From assembly GCA_002221725.1 (NCBI GenBank), contig NJFT01000019.1, positions 1 to 64,000 on the forward strand: a stretch of 64,000 nt of DNA. The letters are read 5' to 3'. Source of the stretch: Scedosporium boydii. Lineage: Eukaryota; Ascomycota; Sordariomycetes; Microascales; Microascaceae. This document shows, piece after piece, positions 1-11,074 of the stretch (positions are counted from its first letter, which is position 1; every line of letters begins with the position of its first letter). The notes under the pieces are model-generated. The model had not been told where the DNA came from and ran no database searches. It saw only the letters and a program-made list of their open reading frames with translations. The translations under genes and the position numbers were made by a program.

Positions 1-2975
1 TTTTTCCTTCGTGTGACCCAGTGACCCAGCCTCAACGCCTGTCTGAGCGAGTCGTTCATGTGAGCCAACCTAGCTCATTCCATGCAGATACTTTTCGTAA
101 ACAGTTTTCCCGTCTTGGTAAAGGCCATTGGGAAACCACGGGTCAAGTGGGGAGCAGACATCCATCGATCTTCGTACATATGAAGAGCCGGGACAGAAGT
201 GAAAAAGAAGAAGAGGAACAAAGTCCCGCGATACTGAAAACGAAGGCATTTCGCCGCCTTCCCCGGAAAGCCTCCACAACTTTCAAGGAACTGATGAAAC
301 ACACCGAATTGACGAGAATCGAACCTAGTGTAGTGTTGAGCCTCAAACAAGGAAGGGGAGGGCCACATTCACGGCTAACGCAGGACTTATTTTCACGGGG
401 AAAGGGTTTGATACATGCAGGGAAAGCCAAGAAAACTAGAGGGGTAACTCCTACCCTCCGACAACCTCTATCAAAAGAAAGAAGAAAAAATTGATCAATT
501 GCTCCACTAACCCCGAGTTTCCGACCCCGACCTCGGCTTTGCGACTGCTCAAGGGCTCAAGGAGATATCGGCTTGATTCCTGAGCGTCGGCCAAATTATC
601 AGCTTTTGCCCATTCTTTCCATCGTATCTGTCTCTCTTTTTCCCTTCTCCTCTTTTTATTTGAAAATTCTGCTCACGAGGCGACATGGCGTCATCCAGTG
701 AAGCGCAGAGCTGGTCGAAGGAGCGGTTGAGCCCTTGAGCCTTTGATTGATGGATCAATTCTCAAGTCATCTTCGCCTGGCCCTCCCCCTCCACATCCCG
801 GCAGCTTGCTGGCATCGGCTCCGGTTTTGCCTACGTAAACTAAACTGACTTATTGTTTCTTTGCATGCCCTTGCCACACCCTCAGACATCCTGTACATGC
901 AAGAATCACCTGTTGAGTGAGATGGGACGATAGGATTTGGCGGCATGGCATATCACAGATCTCTCCGCCCCGAGCGGAGATAATACCATTGGCTTACAGC
1001 AAGTGGCGAGTGTGACCGCGCCTATCAATTGCATATCTTCTTTAACTTTCCAACCGGTGTAACTAAGATTAAGATAGCACTTCCGGACATCAATGATGCT
1101 TCGAGCCGGGCGGGCTTCGACTTTTTCGTCTTCTTGCTGGACCAATTTCTTCCATTGGGGCTCAAGAACTTGCCTTTTCATGATCTATTCATCAAGTTTT
1201 CACGGCGTGTCTTAGGCAAGGAATTCAAGTGCTAAACACATAGTCTGGACCAGCTGTGCTCCTTACGTGGTGAAGCCATGACAGGGCGGGATGCAAGATC
1301 AACCGGGAGTCTGCTTCAAGATTCCCGCCATCACGGAGCTAAAATCTTCAGAGTTACGCTCTTACCCAACTATAAATGGAACATGTACACGATACCTGTT
1401 TGTACCTCTCAAAATTGCACATGCCAATATGGCATTCACGGGTTTACGGGCGCCAGGCACATGCTTTTTCGAGGCCTGTCAAAGTAGTTGGTTGTGCTGA
1501 GAACCTGCCGTTATCAGGTGAGCGTAGCCCTTTTTGCCCTTTTTGGAGACGATACAACCAATCAACCAGGTACGCAAGGGTGTCTTCGTGTGCTTTGCAT
1601 ACCTTACATGTACGTTATAGGCGAACTTCCCGCGTTTGGACCCTGAATGCCTCAGAAACGCTTCCTCATCCTGCTAGGGCTTGCCAATCGTGGATACTCA
1701 TGCTGTCAAACCGCCCAACCTCGATGCCTTGAAAGTCCGAATCCTCCCGCACTTAGGGGAACCAATCCCTCGGGAAGCCCAGTCCGCCATTCTCCTCCCC
1801 TCTATTGGCTCCTCTGAGTCTCTGGACAACCCATCCAGCTTTCCGACAGGTCAGTCAGTTTTCTATTGCCGGGCATGTATCGGTAACCTAGGCTGGAAAA
1901 CGTAACCTTGTGAAATCCCTCCGTTGGTTTCGTGACGGTTCAATTTTTTTTTCGCTCTTGCCTTGGTCTTTACCCCGGACCTTTGTTTCTGACCGGAATC
2001 CGCCGTCTTCGGGCGGCTTAGTCTCCAAGAGCCGAGCTGAGGCGGATTCTCCCGAGGTCTCCTCCCCCTCCTTTGTAAGCTACGCCCCTTCTTAAACGCC
2101 ATATCTCGCATGGTCTTCGTCACCGAAGACGCCCCATTACAAGTTCCCCTTTGTACCTGTGGCCCTGTGACTGTCATTCTACCGACCTGCTTTACTCAGA
2201 GCCGGTGCTTTCGGCTTGAGAAAGCCGAGCTTGTGTGTGAGAATTGACTTTCCCCGGATTTTTTCTTGACCCGCTAGTATGCGTCCGTTCTCCTCCACCC
2301 CTCACCCCCCCTTCCCTTCTTGCCTGTTTGCCTGTAGTGTAGGAAGGAAGCTCTTTTGAGGAGTTCCGTTGGCTGTGTACGAAGTATTGTTGTTGCTGGC
2401 GCTGACAGCGGTGTATGTCACTGCGCCTCGAAGGCTCCAAGCTCCCCTTTGGCCCGCGTTTACCTCGGTGATTGATGTGACTGTCGTGATTGTCCTAATA
2501 CGCATCCGTTTCTCTTCCTCACGAGTGTCATTACTAAGAAGCATGGGGGGTGCGCACATCATCGTTTTGACGAGAATAGAAACCATGTGAGAATTGAGGC
2601 ATGCCAAGTTGTACAGGCGGCGAACCCAGGTCATTCGCTGACCTCTATGTATTGCACTTTTGTCCTTGGTCCAATGGTAGGACCTTGATAAGTCTATGTT
2701 AACCTCATCTACTCAACCAAACATTGGTCCATTTAACCTTTCCTTGAAATTCCCCTAGAAGGGGCAACAAGGAAATCATATCGGAACAGAAAACCTCCCT
2801 CTCATCATCGTGGTATATGATATTCTCCCACCTGCACACCACCGCCCCCTACACTCATTCGCATGCCAGCGAGCCGTGTACACTAGCTGGTACGACGACC
2901 GAAGCATGTACGACCTCGCCTCTCACCCCGTACTATTCAACAACAAAAACAACAACAACAATAACAATAGTCTTT
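1..2975. other. Intergenic / no supported gene
   Basis: No reading frame here shows a recognisable domain, and the longest open frame (near 21-494, plus) begins without a good ATG and has no recognisable features. There is one copy of the GTACGAAGTA motif at 2377-2386 and an AAC/AAT-rich simple tract at about 2940-2968, just beyond the MPC1 stop. The left edge could hold the end of a gene outside the window, but I cannot support one. Confidence 0.6.
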
Positions 2976-3822
2976 CTATGCCTTCACCTCCTCCAGTTTA
3001 GGAGGGGCTACGGTGTCTTTCTGTGCCGCCTTCGCCGCCTCCAATTTCTCTTTGCCACCCCAATAATTGTAGTTTAGGTATCGGTAACCCTGTGTGAATT
3101 GTGCGCCGCCGTTGACCACGTGGCAGGCGAAGAGAAGGTAGTTCCTAGGGGTGATGGCAAGAGCATACCGCGCGAAGGTACACGAGTACACGCAGAGAGC
3201 AGCAGTCATCTTGCCCGAGATACTAAACACACGAGTTGCGCGTTAGCAAGAGCTCGCTATGGATGATGTGGATGGACGCCCGGCCCGACCCCGGATCCCG
3301 GTGTGGGGGATGGGGAATGGGGGATGAGGGGGTTGTGGTTATCGAGGACGAGGCAACTTACAGGTCAGGACTCTTTTGTGTGTCCATAATGGCTGCTAGG
3401 GGAATACCGAAGTTCGATACGGGGCCCCAGAAGTCTGCGAAATATTGGTCAGTATTCCTCTATCAAACCCTTTGTTCTTAAAGCTCCTATCCGCCCAGCC
3501 GCTGCAGATTAGCACATGGCAACCCGGAAGCTAGCACGAGATGCAATCCGATATCGAAAACCGCATCTCCTACATCGTACAGGTTTTGGCATCAGATAGA
3601 TCGGCGCGGCGTCGAGTCCGGGGCAACTCGTGCTGGGTCAATCGAGACAAGCTGGCGATACCCAACAAATATCCGATATCAAAATATCAAGAAGAAGCAA
3701 TGAAGGAGGAAAAAATCGAAGACTTAAAATAAGGAAAGGAAACACGTACGAGTTGAGCAGACATAGTTGAGGACAGGGTTCGCCCTGATCTTAGCATTGA
3801 CAGCCTTCACGAATGCAGCCAT
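2976..3822 (-). CDS. MPC1: Mitochondrial pyruvate carrier subunit 1 (MPC1)
   Basis: Inner-mitochondrial-membrane pyruvate carrier subunit; in this family Mpc1 pairs with a second Mpc subunit to import pyruvate for the TCA cycle. Three exons: 3750-3822, 3362-3434 and 2976-3222, total 393 nt, 130 aa. The split frames join cleanly: a His codon is completed across intron 1, giving the family motif HFWGPVSNFGIPLAAIMD, and intron 2 leads into LISGKMTAALC. Further family hallmarks are TPRNYLLFACHVVN and GAQFTQGYRYLNY. The Lys/Ala-rich tail ends KLEEVKA. The start is the only ATG giving the standard short amphipathic N-terminus (MAAFVKAVNAKI). Length fits the family (about 110-145 aa). Intron 1, at 315 nt, is much longer than the other introns here. 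Identity is near certain from the conserved core; the exact splice sites are my manual call. Confidence 0.95.
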
Positions 3823-4397
3823 GGTTGCGGTTGTGTTGTTGTGACGAGACAAAAAAAAGCTAATTGTCGATAAGGGCGATGGATGTTGAGGTGAAGTCCT
3901 GGTTTGCTCGGATGTTGAGAATACAGTTTATTATCTCCGGAACCAGACCATTTTTGGGAAGGCATGCAGGGGACCTGTCGAATCACGTGACCAATGACTC
4001 AATGTTTCTCAAACCTCTGCGTGATGCTTGGCAAGCTTGTGAAAGGAAGGAACTACAACCCTTGGATAATTCTTTATGCAAAGTCACTGGATTGTAGATA
4101 AGTGTGCCTTTGTACTTGTCTTGTTCTCTATTTTTCATCTAGCCTTTGATGAAGCTGGTGAAGAAAGCATGTTGTTACTATGTCGAAGACTCGAAAATGT
4201 AGCTCTATGCAAATTTATATACTCCATGGGCTAGATGTCTTTGATGATCCCAACTCCAGACTCCTTTCAGCGCCTTGACTCGGACTAACATAACAGCAGC
4301 TTCGGTCGCCATCTCTCCTAGAACTTCTCCCAGTCTCTCTCGCTCCCCATCTCTTTTCTTATATATATTAAAACTCGTCCTCCTCTACTCAGCTCTC
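3823..4397. other. Intergenic: MPC1 promoter and 3' flank of the orphan gene
   Basis: About 575 bases with no supported gene. The right end carries a short TA-rich run (TATATATAT near 4362) just after the stop of the minus-strand orphan gene, which could serve 3'-end formation. The left end is the MPC1 upstream region. Confidence 0.5.
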
Positions 4398-5540
4398 TCA
4401 CGAGCGGGGACCAGGGGGACGAGTGATGGTAGCTGAGAGGCAAGCATTGTCGCTCACCAAGCCGTCCTTGGCAGCGTCAGCCCGAAGGTTCGACCTGCCT
4501 TTGCGTCTCCTCAGGCCCTCGGCACACGGGGGTTTAGGTCCCACGACTATCCTGACCTGGATTTGGGGCCGCTGCGCCTCGGCGGCACTGCAGGGAACAG
4601 GTTTTCTAGGAATAATGTGAGAATCGGCAGCTCTAGCATGAGCAGCATCCTTCGATACCGCGGGTCTAGCAGAGGGTGTTGTCGTCATCTTTCCGTTCGA
4701 ATCAGCCACTCCAAGCCGAACAGCTTGCGGCATGTTTTGGGTTGCGGGCTTGGCGCCGCCCGCCTGAGACGCATTCGACATTTGCAACTGCTTCCTTCGA
4801 CTGTTTGCCGCGCCGGATTTACCACCAGGAATACCCCTAGGGTGGTGGTGTGCGCGAGTAGTAGCGGCGTTGGGCGTTTCCTCCGCTACCACTTCAAAAA
4901 ATAATTCATCCTTGTCCAGGGCGCTCCGAGTTCCGCACTTGACTTCCATGTGCGGCATCAGCATCGCGCGTACAAAGGATGGTGTCTGGCGTTGTTGTTG
5001 AAGGGCACCACCCGCTTCGTTCCCGGGCTGTGTCTGTCCTTGCATTAGCCTATCGTTCGTGGCACTCGCTGACCCAGCCCCCGGTACTACCCATGCGTCG
5101 CGGGTAAGCTGGTGATGATGGCGATGTCGCCCTGCCACCTGAGGAGGATTTTGCACGACGACTTGTCTAACCATCGCCACCTCCCTCTTCGACAAAGGAT
5201 ACCACCTCCTCCTCCACTGGCGTTGGGTTCGGAACAAGGTTTTGCGGAAACGAATAGCTCTTTTCCCCACCCCCGCAACCCGCGCGAACGTGAGGCTCTT
5301 GCCGAAGGAGTTCCAAATTCTCCGTCTGCGCGCCGCCTCCGCCGCTTCGTCGTCGCCCTCCGAGTCCGTCTCTAGCCCCTGCAGAGCACAAGTCGGACAT
5401 ACGTGGCGGATGTATTCGGTCGTGACGATGGTCTTGCAAGGCTTGAAGACTTCGAAGAGAGGCGGTTCCCAGTACTTGCACCAGCTCTGAACGATGTGTT
5501 TGTGGTTACAGTCGAAGGTTATCGTATGCTCGAAACACAT
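4398..5540 (-). CDS. Orphan protein with Cys/His-rich N-terminus
   Basis: Uninterrupted 380-aa frame that I do not recognise as a named family. The first 52 residues are Cys/His-rich: Cys2, His5, Cys11, His13, His15, Cys21, Cys35, His46, Cys48 and Cys51 (ending in a CPTC pair), which suggests a small metal-binding fold. The rest is basic and low in complexity: an acidic stretch near residue 60, an Arg-rich segment near 75-120 (RRRRIW, QWRRRWYP), then disordered Ala/Pro/Arg/Gln-rich sequence. No signal peptide or membrane helix is visible. The start was chosen because the Cys pattern begins at residue 2. Short 'MC..H' N-termini of this type occur in poorly characterised fungal proteins, but function is unknown. 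An overlapping plus-strand frame is an antisense shadow. Confidence 0.6.
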   Translation of the reverse strand: MCFEHTITFDCNHKHIVQSWCKYWEPPLFEVFKPCKTIVTTEYIRHVCPTCALQGLETDSEGDDEAAEAARRRRIWNSFGKSLTFARVAGVGKRAIRFRKTLFRTQRQWRRRWYPLSKREVAMVRQVVVQNPPQVAGRHRHHHQLTRDAWVVPGAGSASATNDRLMQGQTQPGNEAGGALQQQRQTPSFVRAMLMPHMEVKCGTRSALDKDELFFEVVAEETPNAATTRAHHHPRGIPGGKSGAANSRRKQLQMSNASQAGGAKPATQNMPQAVRLGVADSNGKMTTTPSARPAVSKDAAHARAADSHIIPRKPVPCSAAEAQRPQIQVRIVVGPKPPCAEGLRRRKGRSNLRADAAKDGLVSDNACLSATITRPPGPRS

Positions 5541-6487
5541 GTTTGCTTGGGTTTCGTCGCGTATCGAGGCTTTCCGGTTCTGAGAGATGGTTTCTGATCA
5601 GGTTGGGATGTTCGACTTTGGAGGTTGGATTCGGTTCGGTATGCCTAAAGCTGGTGTCTTCCTCGCGAATCTCGAAGTTTAGGGCCAACAGAAAAAAAGA
5701 AGGTAGGTAGATATGTCTCTCGATGTTTGGCAGATTTCGAGTCGTATGTCTTTTGATTGCAGCATCCGATCGGGCAAGTTGAATGTCAAGAATGATAAAG
5801 ATATTTTGGGAACAAAGTAGCTCGAAAACAAGAGTGATCCGGGATATTTATATTCGTGCCTCTCTATACCTGTCCAAATAAGTCTCTTGCTGGGTTTTGC
5901 TCTGCTTCTTTGTTCTTGGACGAGTCCAAGGCTCTGGCACGCAGGTCAAAGAGCCTGTCCGGCTCAGTGCCTTTGTCTAGAGAGATGAACAGGACTAGGT
6001 TGATTGGCGAACAAGCAACTATTTATACTTGAGAGAGGAGCCATGAAGCCAGGGTAGGAGGCAATACTGGAGCTATAAAGGATTGAATATTAGTCTGTTC
6101 TGCTCTGGTATAAGGAAGGACTGGTGCCTTGAGCTTCTGAGTGTGTAATAAATCTGAAGCCCAGTTATTAGAATTGGTTTGCTTCTCTGTCCCATGTAGT
6201 TACACCAATGTAAAAGAAACCAAGGAGAAGGCTCATTGAATTTGTCTTTCATATCTACCTGGGCAGTGCAGTTCATTGAGAAGAATCGGAAATAAACTTG
6301 CAACCGCCATTCATGTCTCATGTGAACTGAAACCTTCACACCACCCTCTGAAGACAACCATGTGTATATCGAAAATCAAGGTACATAAATGCATCATGCC
6401 CTGCCTTCCAAAAACGCCTTGCATTGTAAGAAATAAAGCAAACCCTTCCTCCTATCACTGCTCAATCACACCCTCCCAAGTTCTTTC
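5541..6487. other. Intergenic between orphan and cullin-3 3' end
   Basis: About 950 bases without a supported gene. It holds the upstream region of the minus-strand orphan (a TATTTATATT element near 5847 might be a promoter or poly(A) feature) and the 3' flank of cullin-3, visibly more AT-rich than the coding DNA around it. Confidence 0.5.
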
Positions 6488-9207
6488 TCATGCTAGATAT
6501 CGGTAGGTAGGGGTTGGTGCATCTTCAACTCGCTCAAGATAGTCTCGTGCAATGAGATCTTCAATACGCCTTTTAATCATAGGCAACTCAGGCTTAAATC
6601 TGCCAACAAGTTGATCAAGGACCTCGGTGATGAGTTGAGTGTGCATAAGCTGCTTTCTTTGCCTGATGGTTATTTTTAAGATGCTTTGTTAGCCAACCAA
6701 TAATAACATTTTGCCTCCTTCGTGGAGATGCTACAAAAATGAATGCAAAACTTACTTCATGATTCGGACAATGGCAGCATCGATCAAATGTGATCTAGTC
6801 TGGTCCGCCTTGGCAGCTGTCACCTTCCTCTCCTCATCACCCTCGACCTTTGAAACCGATGTTATCGTGGGGGCCTTGATTTTGATTGTCTTGCTAGCGA
6901 ATGCGTTGTTGAACTTGAACCTGTCTCCGGGCTTGACAACCTTGTTCTGGGGGTCTTTAGCAAGGACTCGACACTTCGGAGCGACGGCGAGCGCCATCAG
7001 CGTTCTTGTGAGGTCTGGTGCGGGGATGTTTGTCTTGGCCTGGATCTCCTCAAACGACAGAGATTCGTCGTCATCCATGTCATTGAAGAGCAGAAGGACA
7101 ACCATGCCGTAGGTAGGAGCGCTGACTTCGTAACGCCTCTCGCGCGCTAGAACGCCTGATTTACCTGGAACAGGTGGGAATGTGCACCTAATATCCGCCG
7201 AACCAAGTGTGCCGACCCAGGTAAGCTTCCTTCCGACGCGATTCTGGAGATAGTGTTGTTTGATGCTATCATGTAATCTCCTAATCTCCTCCGGGTAAGT
7301 GCATGGCGCGACGTCGCCATATCCGATCTGTGACGAACGGCCCATTACCTCCGCGGGCCAATTGTTCGTCGTGAGAATGCTGATGGAGACGTCAATCCCG
7401 CCAGCATCGCCCGTCACCAAGCGCATCTGTTCGCGGTAGTTGGCGGTAAACTCGGCCGACGTGTCCAAGTCTCGAAGCATGCCCTCAAACTTGAAGGCGA
7501 ATTGGTTTCCAAATTCTTGCTTCATACGTAGGATGAGCTGCTTCTCTACTTCGTGGCTTCCCGACTTGGAATGGAGGAGGCGGCGTGCCAAATGGCGTTG
7601 GTAATAACGCTCGAACATGTCCATGTCATTGAGGTAGCACATAAGGGCAATGGCCTTTTCCAGGATGACGTCGATCTCTGCTTCTGTCTTGTCGCGGATG
7701 CCTCGTCGCAAACTGTCGTCGATAAAAAGTGACACAAACTCAGACGAGCGATCGAAGGAGTTGATGAAAGATGAGAAGCTCTTGGTGATGGCAGTCTGGA
7801 TAGAAAGGTCTTTCTTGAAGCATTCAGACCAGATTCTATCGAACTTATCCTTTAGGCTCAACACATCATCAACCCATTTGATAGCCGCCGCTGTCTGCTG
7901 GGCAGCAGCGGTGAGTTGAGAAGGCTTGGTCCGACCGCCGGCATCGTTTTTGCTGGTGGCTTCGTCGTTCTTGTCAGCCTCTTCGGGCGCGGAGGCTGCA
8001 GGAGTCGAGAAATCGGTGGCTTGCAAAACTCTTTGGATCTCTCTTCCTAATTCAATAACATGGCTCTCCAGAACTCTCGTAACCTTGCCCTTTGCCGTAG
8101 GATTGAGGCTTACGAGGGAATACAATGTTGAGAGTTCTTCGAGTTTTCCACTGTCAACGAGCCACTTGAGGCCAGTGTCCAGAGCCAAGAATTCATCGAG
8201 GTGCTTATGGACCATCTCTTCTTCCACAAGTGAGACAAGTCTGCCACGACTCTCGGCGAGAATCGTGGTGCCACATCTGTCACTCTCCTCGTCGAGTCTG
8301 TCAGGAGTATGCCGGATCCAGGCAGTGCAATCGCCTTGGCTGAGGAGCCTTTGGGCCTCATTCGCGTAGAATTCCCTGGTGACTCTCAGAAATTCCGGTT
8401 CGAAACGGGTCAGATACAACCTCTCATGCCTCGCCTCCTGATCGGTCTCGTAAAGCCCATCAAGGAGTCCAATGCAATTCCTGATAAGTCCACGGTCGAC
8501 AATGTCTCCGGCTCGCTCCATCTCGATCTGGTCAATGAGAACAGTGACTAGAAGATCTATGAGGGGTACTCCATTGATCTCGGCCTTCAATACATCATCG
8601 CGGTAAAGTCCAATGGTCGTAGTGAAAATGGATGGGTGTTTAGCAACCTCTGTGCAACTCTTGTCCATATACATCAAAATATCGGCGATCATGTTCATAG
8701 ACGTCTCATGGTCCACCCAGGTATCTCGTAAGGACCGAAGGAGCTTCTGACCCAGTTGACGTCGCTCGTTGGCCGAGGTGGTTGCAGATTCGAGGGTAGC
8801 AACGAATTCGGGTGTGATGAAGTCGAGGAGCTTGGCCATGACATTCTCTCCAAGCCATTTCCTCTCAAAGTCTTTGATACGTTCGTATAGCTCAGGGCCC
8901 TTCTTCAGAATGACCACCTTATAGCCGACACGATATAGCTGTTCATACTGCCAATTCGAAGCGTTCATGTTGTGGATGTCGGTCATTGCGTCGCGAAGCG
9001 TATCCCAACTGGATTCGAAGTAGTCTTTTTCACCCTGCTGACCTGACCCAGGCTGAATATTAAGTTAACATCTCGCTCGATGTCCATGGTTGTCATGGGT
9101 TAAGCTAGCACTTAGAGGGGAGCTGTGAAGGTTCATACCCGCATCACGCGGCGAGGGGGTCGAGGGGGTCTGATTTTCCCCCTCGCGCCTCCCCGACCAG
9201 AAATCAT
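6488..9207 (-). CDS. CUL3: Cullin-3, scaffold of CRL3 ubiquitin ligases
   Basis: Scaffold that joins BTB-domain substrate receptors to the RING protein Rbx1 for ubiquitination. Three exons: 9139-9207, 6756-9052 and 6488-6662, total 2541 nt, 846 aa. The N-terminus is basic (MISGRGGARGKIRPPRPPRR), then the Cul3-type start DTLRDAMTDIHNMNASNWQYEQLYRVGYK. Cullin repeats fill roughly residues 40-420, with a low-complexity Glu/Asp/Lys/Ala linker around 385-420. The cullin-homology domain follows, including ALMCYLNDMDMFERYYQRHLARRLL and the TWVGTLGSADIRC stretch. The neddylation motif IVRIMK ends at Lys789, and its codon (AA|G) is split by intron 2. The last exon encodes the winged-helix tail ending in YRYLA, canonical for cullins. 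Length fits the fungal family. Divergent from ZIM17 across about 870 bp. Confidence 0.95.
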
Positions 9208-10075
9208 GGCTCAGATTTCGAAATGCGCTGATAGAGGTTAGGCTGGGGTTCGTTGGAGTCGTGGGGTGGAGGAGGTGGAAAGCTGCGACGAGACGTCAGG
9301 CGAAATATGAACACCTCCAGATAGGTCGAGGCAATGTTCCTTGTCCAAAGTGGTGTATTTGGTTTTATCGGGCTTTCTTGAATCACCTATGGATGGCAGA
9401 TGCTGTTTAGTGCTGGTATTAAACGCGGGTGCTTGCTTTGGTTGTCTGGGAATACCTGGGCGCTGGGTGGGAGGAAGGAAGGTAGGTAGGGAGGAGGCGC
9501 TTCCAATGAACCAAATGAAACCATTGATACTTTTTGAATTATAAAAGGGTTAAAGATTGATATAGCGCTCGGATTTTCCAAAGCAGCGAAGCAGCTACAC
9601 TAGAACAAACTGTACCGTGAGCTCCAAGCCAAATGGCATGGGAAATATCGGAAAGAGAAGGATGTTCTTAAGAGAAAGAAGCCATGGATGTGAGGTTCAA
9701 GGGTCGGGCCTGCCTATGGACTGGTATAGTACCAGAGACCTATTACTTGCAGTGGGTCAACTCGATCACCAATTGAGGAGGGGTTTATCGATAAGGCGCG
9801 TTGTAAAGGTGGAGGCGGCGGTCACGGATTAGGCGCCTGTCAGCAGCTGCCATCGAAAGTGGGCCTGAGACGTCATAACCTGACGCGCTGGAGAGAAAAA
9901 AAAAAAAGTCGCCTTAATGAATTTTGGGCCATTCATGTCATTCCTTCTTCGTCTCAGGGCAACTGTATCGAGAGATTCTGTCCACATCTTCCTCAACATC
10001 ACTCTCCCCTTACGTTCCGTCTACTCTCTCCGTCCAGCTACTATAAGCTCAGCCTTGTGTAATCGCGTATCCACC
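9208..10075. other. Divergent intergenic region, cullin-3 / ZIM17
   Basis: About 870 bases between two divergent starts. No gene supported. It contains GGAAGGTAGGTAGGGAGG purine-rich sequence near 9474-9496 and an A-run (about 14) near 9896. An in-frame upstream ATG at 9917 could extend ZIM17 by 53 residues, but I prefer the downstream start. Confidence 0.5.
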
Positions 10076-10621
10076 ATGGCCTCTAGGTTCTCACCTCTAC
10101 TGCGCCTTATGCGCCCGACAACTACACATCTGCGACTCTGGCGCTTCCCTGCGCCCATCCACAACCGACGAGCCCTTCCCATCCGCTTCGCGCATTCTAT
10201 CCCCCGACCACCACCTCGAACCGCCCCTCCCACAAACGACTTCTCCACCTCCTCTGAAACCTCCACCGAAGAAGGCTTCTCCGAAGAAGGTTCCTCCGAA
10301 ACGCCTCCATCCAAAACCTACGCCGCGCCACCGCCCGCGCCCAACTCCTACCAGCTCTCTTTCACCTGCCTCCCCTGCGGCGCCCGCTCCACGCACAATG
10401 TCTCCAAGCAAGGCTACCACCACGGCTCCGTCCTGGCCACCTGTCCCGAATGCCGCAACCGTCATGTCATCAGCGACCACCTGGACATCTTTGGTGACAG
10501 GAAGATCACCGTCGAGGAGCTCGTTCGCGAGAGGGGGGGCATCGTTAGGAAGGGCACGCTCGGCGAGGATGGCGATATTGAGTTCTGGGCAGATGATGGG
10601 AGTGCTGAGCCTACCAATTGA
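10076..10621 (+). CDS. ZIM17: Zim17/Hep1-type mitochondrial Hsp70 escort protein (DNL zinc finger)
   Basis: Matrix protein that keeps mitochondrial Hsp70 soluble and active in protein import. 181 aa, intronless. The N-terminal ~45 residues are Arg-rich and lack acids (MASRFSPLLRLMRP...), as expected of a mitochondrial presequence, followed by a Pro/Ser/Thr/Glu linker to about residue 88. The zinc-binding DNL domain starts at SYQLSFTCLPCGARSTHNVS, with ligands Cys98, Cys101, Cys123 and Cys126 (the second pair in CPEC). The HLDIFGDRKITVEEL segment, also typical of the family, follows. I chose the ATG at 10076 because it sits in CCACCATGGC, an ideal context, and gives the expected presequence; an in-frame ATG at 9917 would add 53 residues. 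A possible AATAAA lies at 10648-10653. Confidence 0.92.
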   Translation: MASRFSPLLRLMRPTTTHLRLWRFPAPIHNRRALPIRFAHSIPRPPPRTAPPTNDFSTSSETSTEEGFSEEGSSETPPSKTYAAPPPAPNSYQLSFTCLPCGARSTHNVSKQGYHHGSVLATCPECRNRHVISDHLDIFGDRKITVEELVRERGGIVRKGTLGEDGDIEFWADDGSAEPTN

Positions 10622-11074
10622 GTTGTGGAGGAAAGATTGAGCGCATGAATAAACATCTGGGACTTTTTGGCGTTTACGACACTGCAAATTTTTGCGAGGA
10701 CTTCGCCGTTTGGCACGCATGGACGGAGTTTGGATTGGACACTACTCAACACCTTTTGTACACTATTTAGAGAGAAATGATATACCCGAGAAGAGGCCAA
10801 TTTGTAGAATAACCATAATTGTTCTGGTTTTTGTTTCCTTTTCACTTTCCTTCTTTCCTTTCTCCGTTTCTCCATTTCTCCCTTTCTTTTAGGCAAAGCG
10901 CTGTGCGATATTTTTGATTCTCTATCTTGTTTTAAAACACATTGTCTGCAGGGTAGTATAATCGATGAAATTTTCCAGAATGACCAGTGTATACCCAAGC
11001 AAACCAACAAAAGCACCCAATGAAACTAAAAAAGAAAATGATACACCGTCCACGCCTTAGACGCGAATAAGTCC
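10622..11074. other. Convergent 3' intergenic, ZIM17 / UTP20
   Basis: About 450 bases between two convergent stops, with the AATAAA candidate at 10648-10653 and a pyrimidine-rich TTTCC tract at about 10830-10890. No gene supported. Confidence 0.5.
10648..10653 (+). terminator. AATAAA poly(A) signal candidate for ZIM17
   Basis: AATAAA about 27 bases after the ZIM17 stop. Fungal 3'-end signals are degenerate, so this is only a candidate. Confidence 0.35.

Noticed and set aside
300..350. GGTTCGATTC-like B-box on the minus strand (possible tRNA)
   Set aside because: The flanking bases do not form a T-arm or acceptor stem, and no matching A-box is visible.
21..494. 157-aa frame at the left edge
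   Set aside because: Opens with GTG, shows no domain or signal, and composition matches surrounding non-coding DNA.
9917..10075. Upstream in-frame start for ZIM17
   Set aside because: Would place 53 residues before an otherwise normal presequence; the 10076 ATG has the better context.
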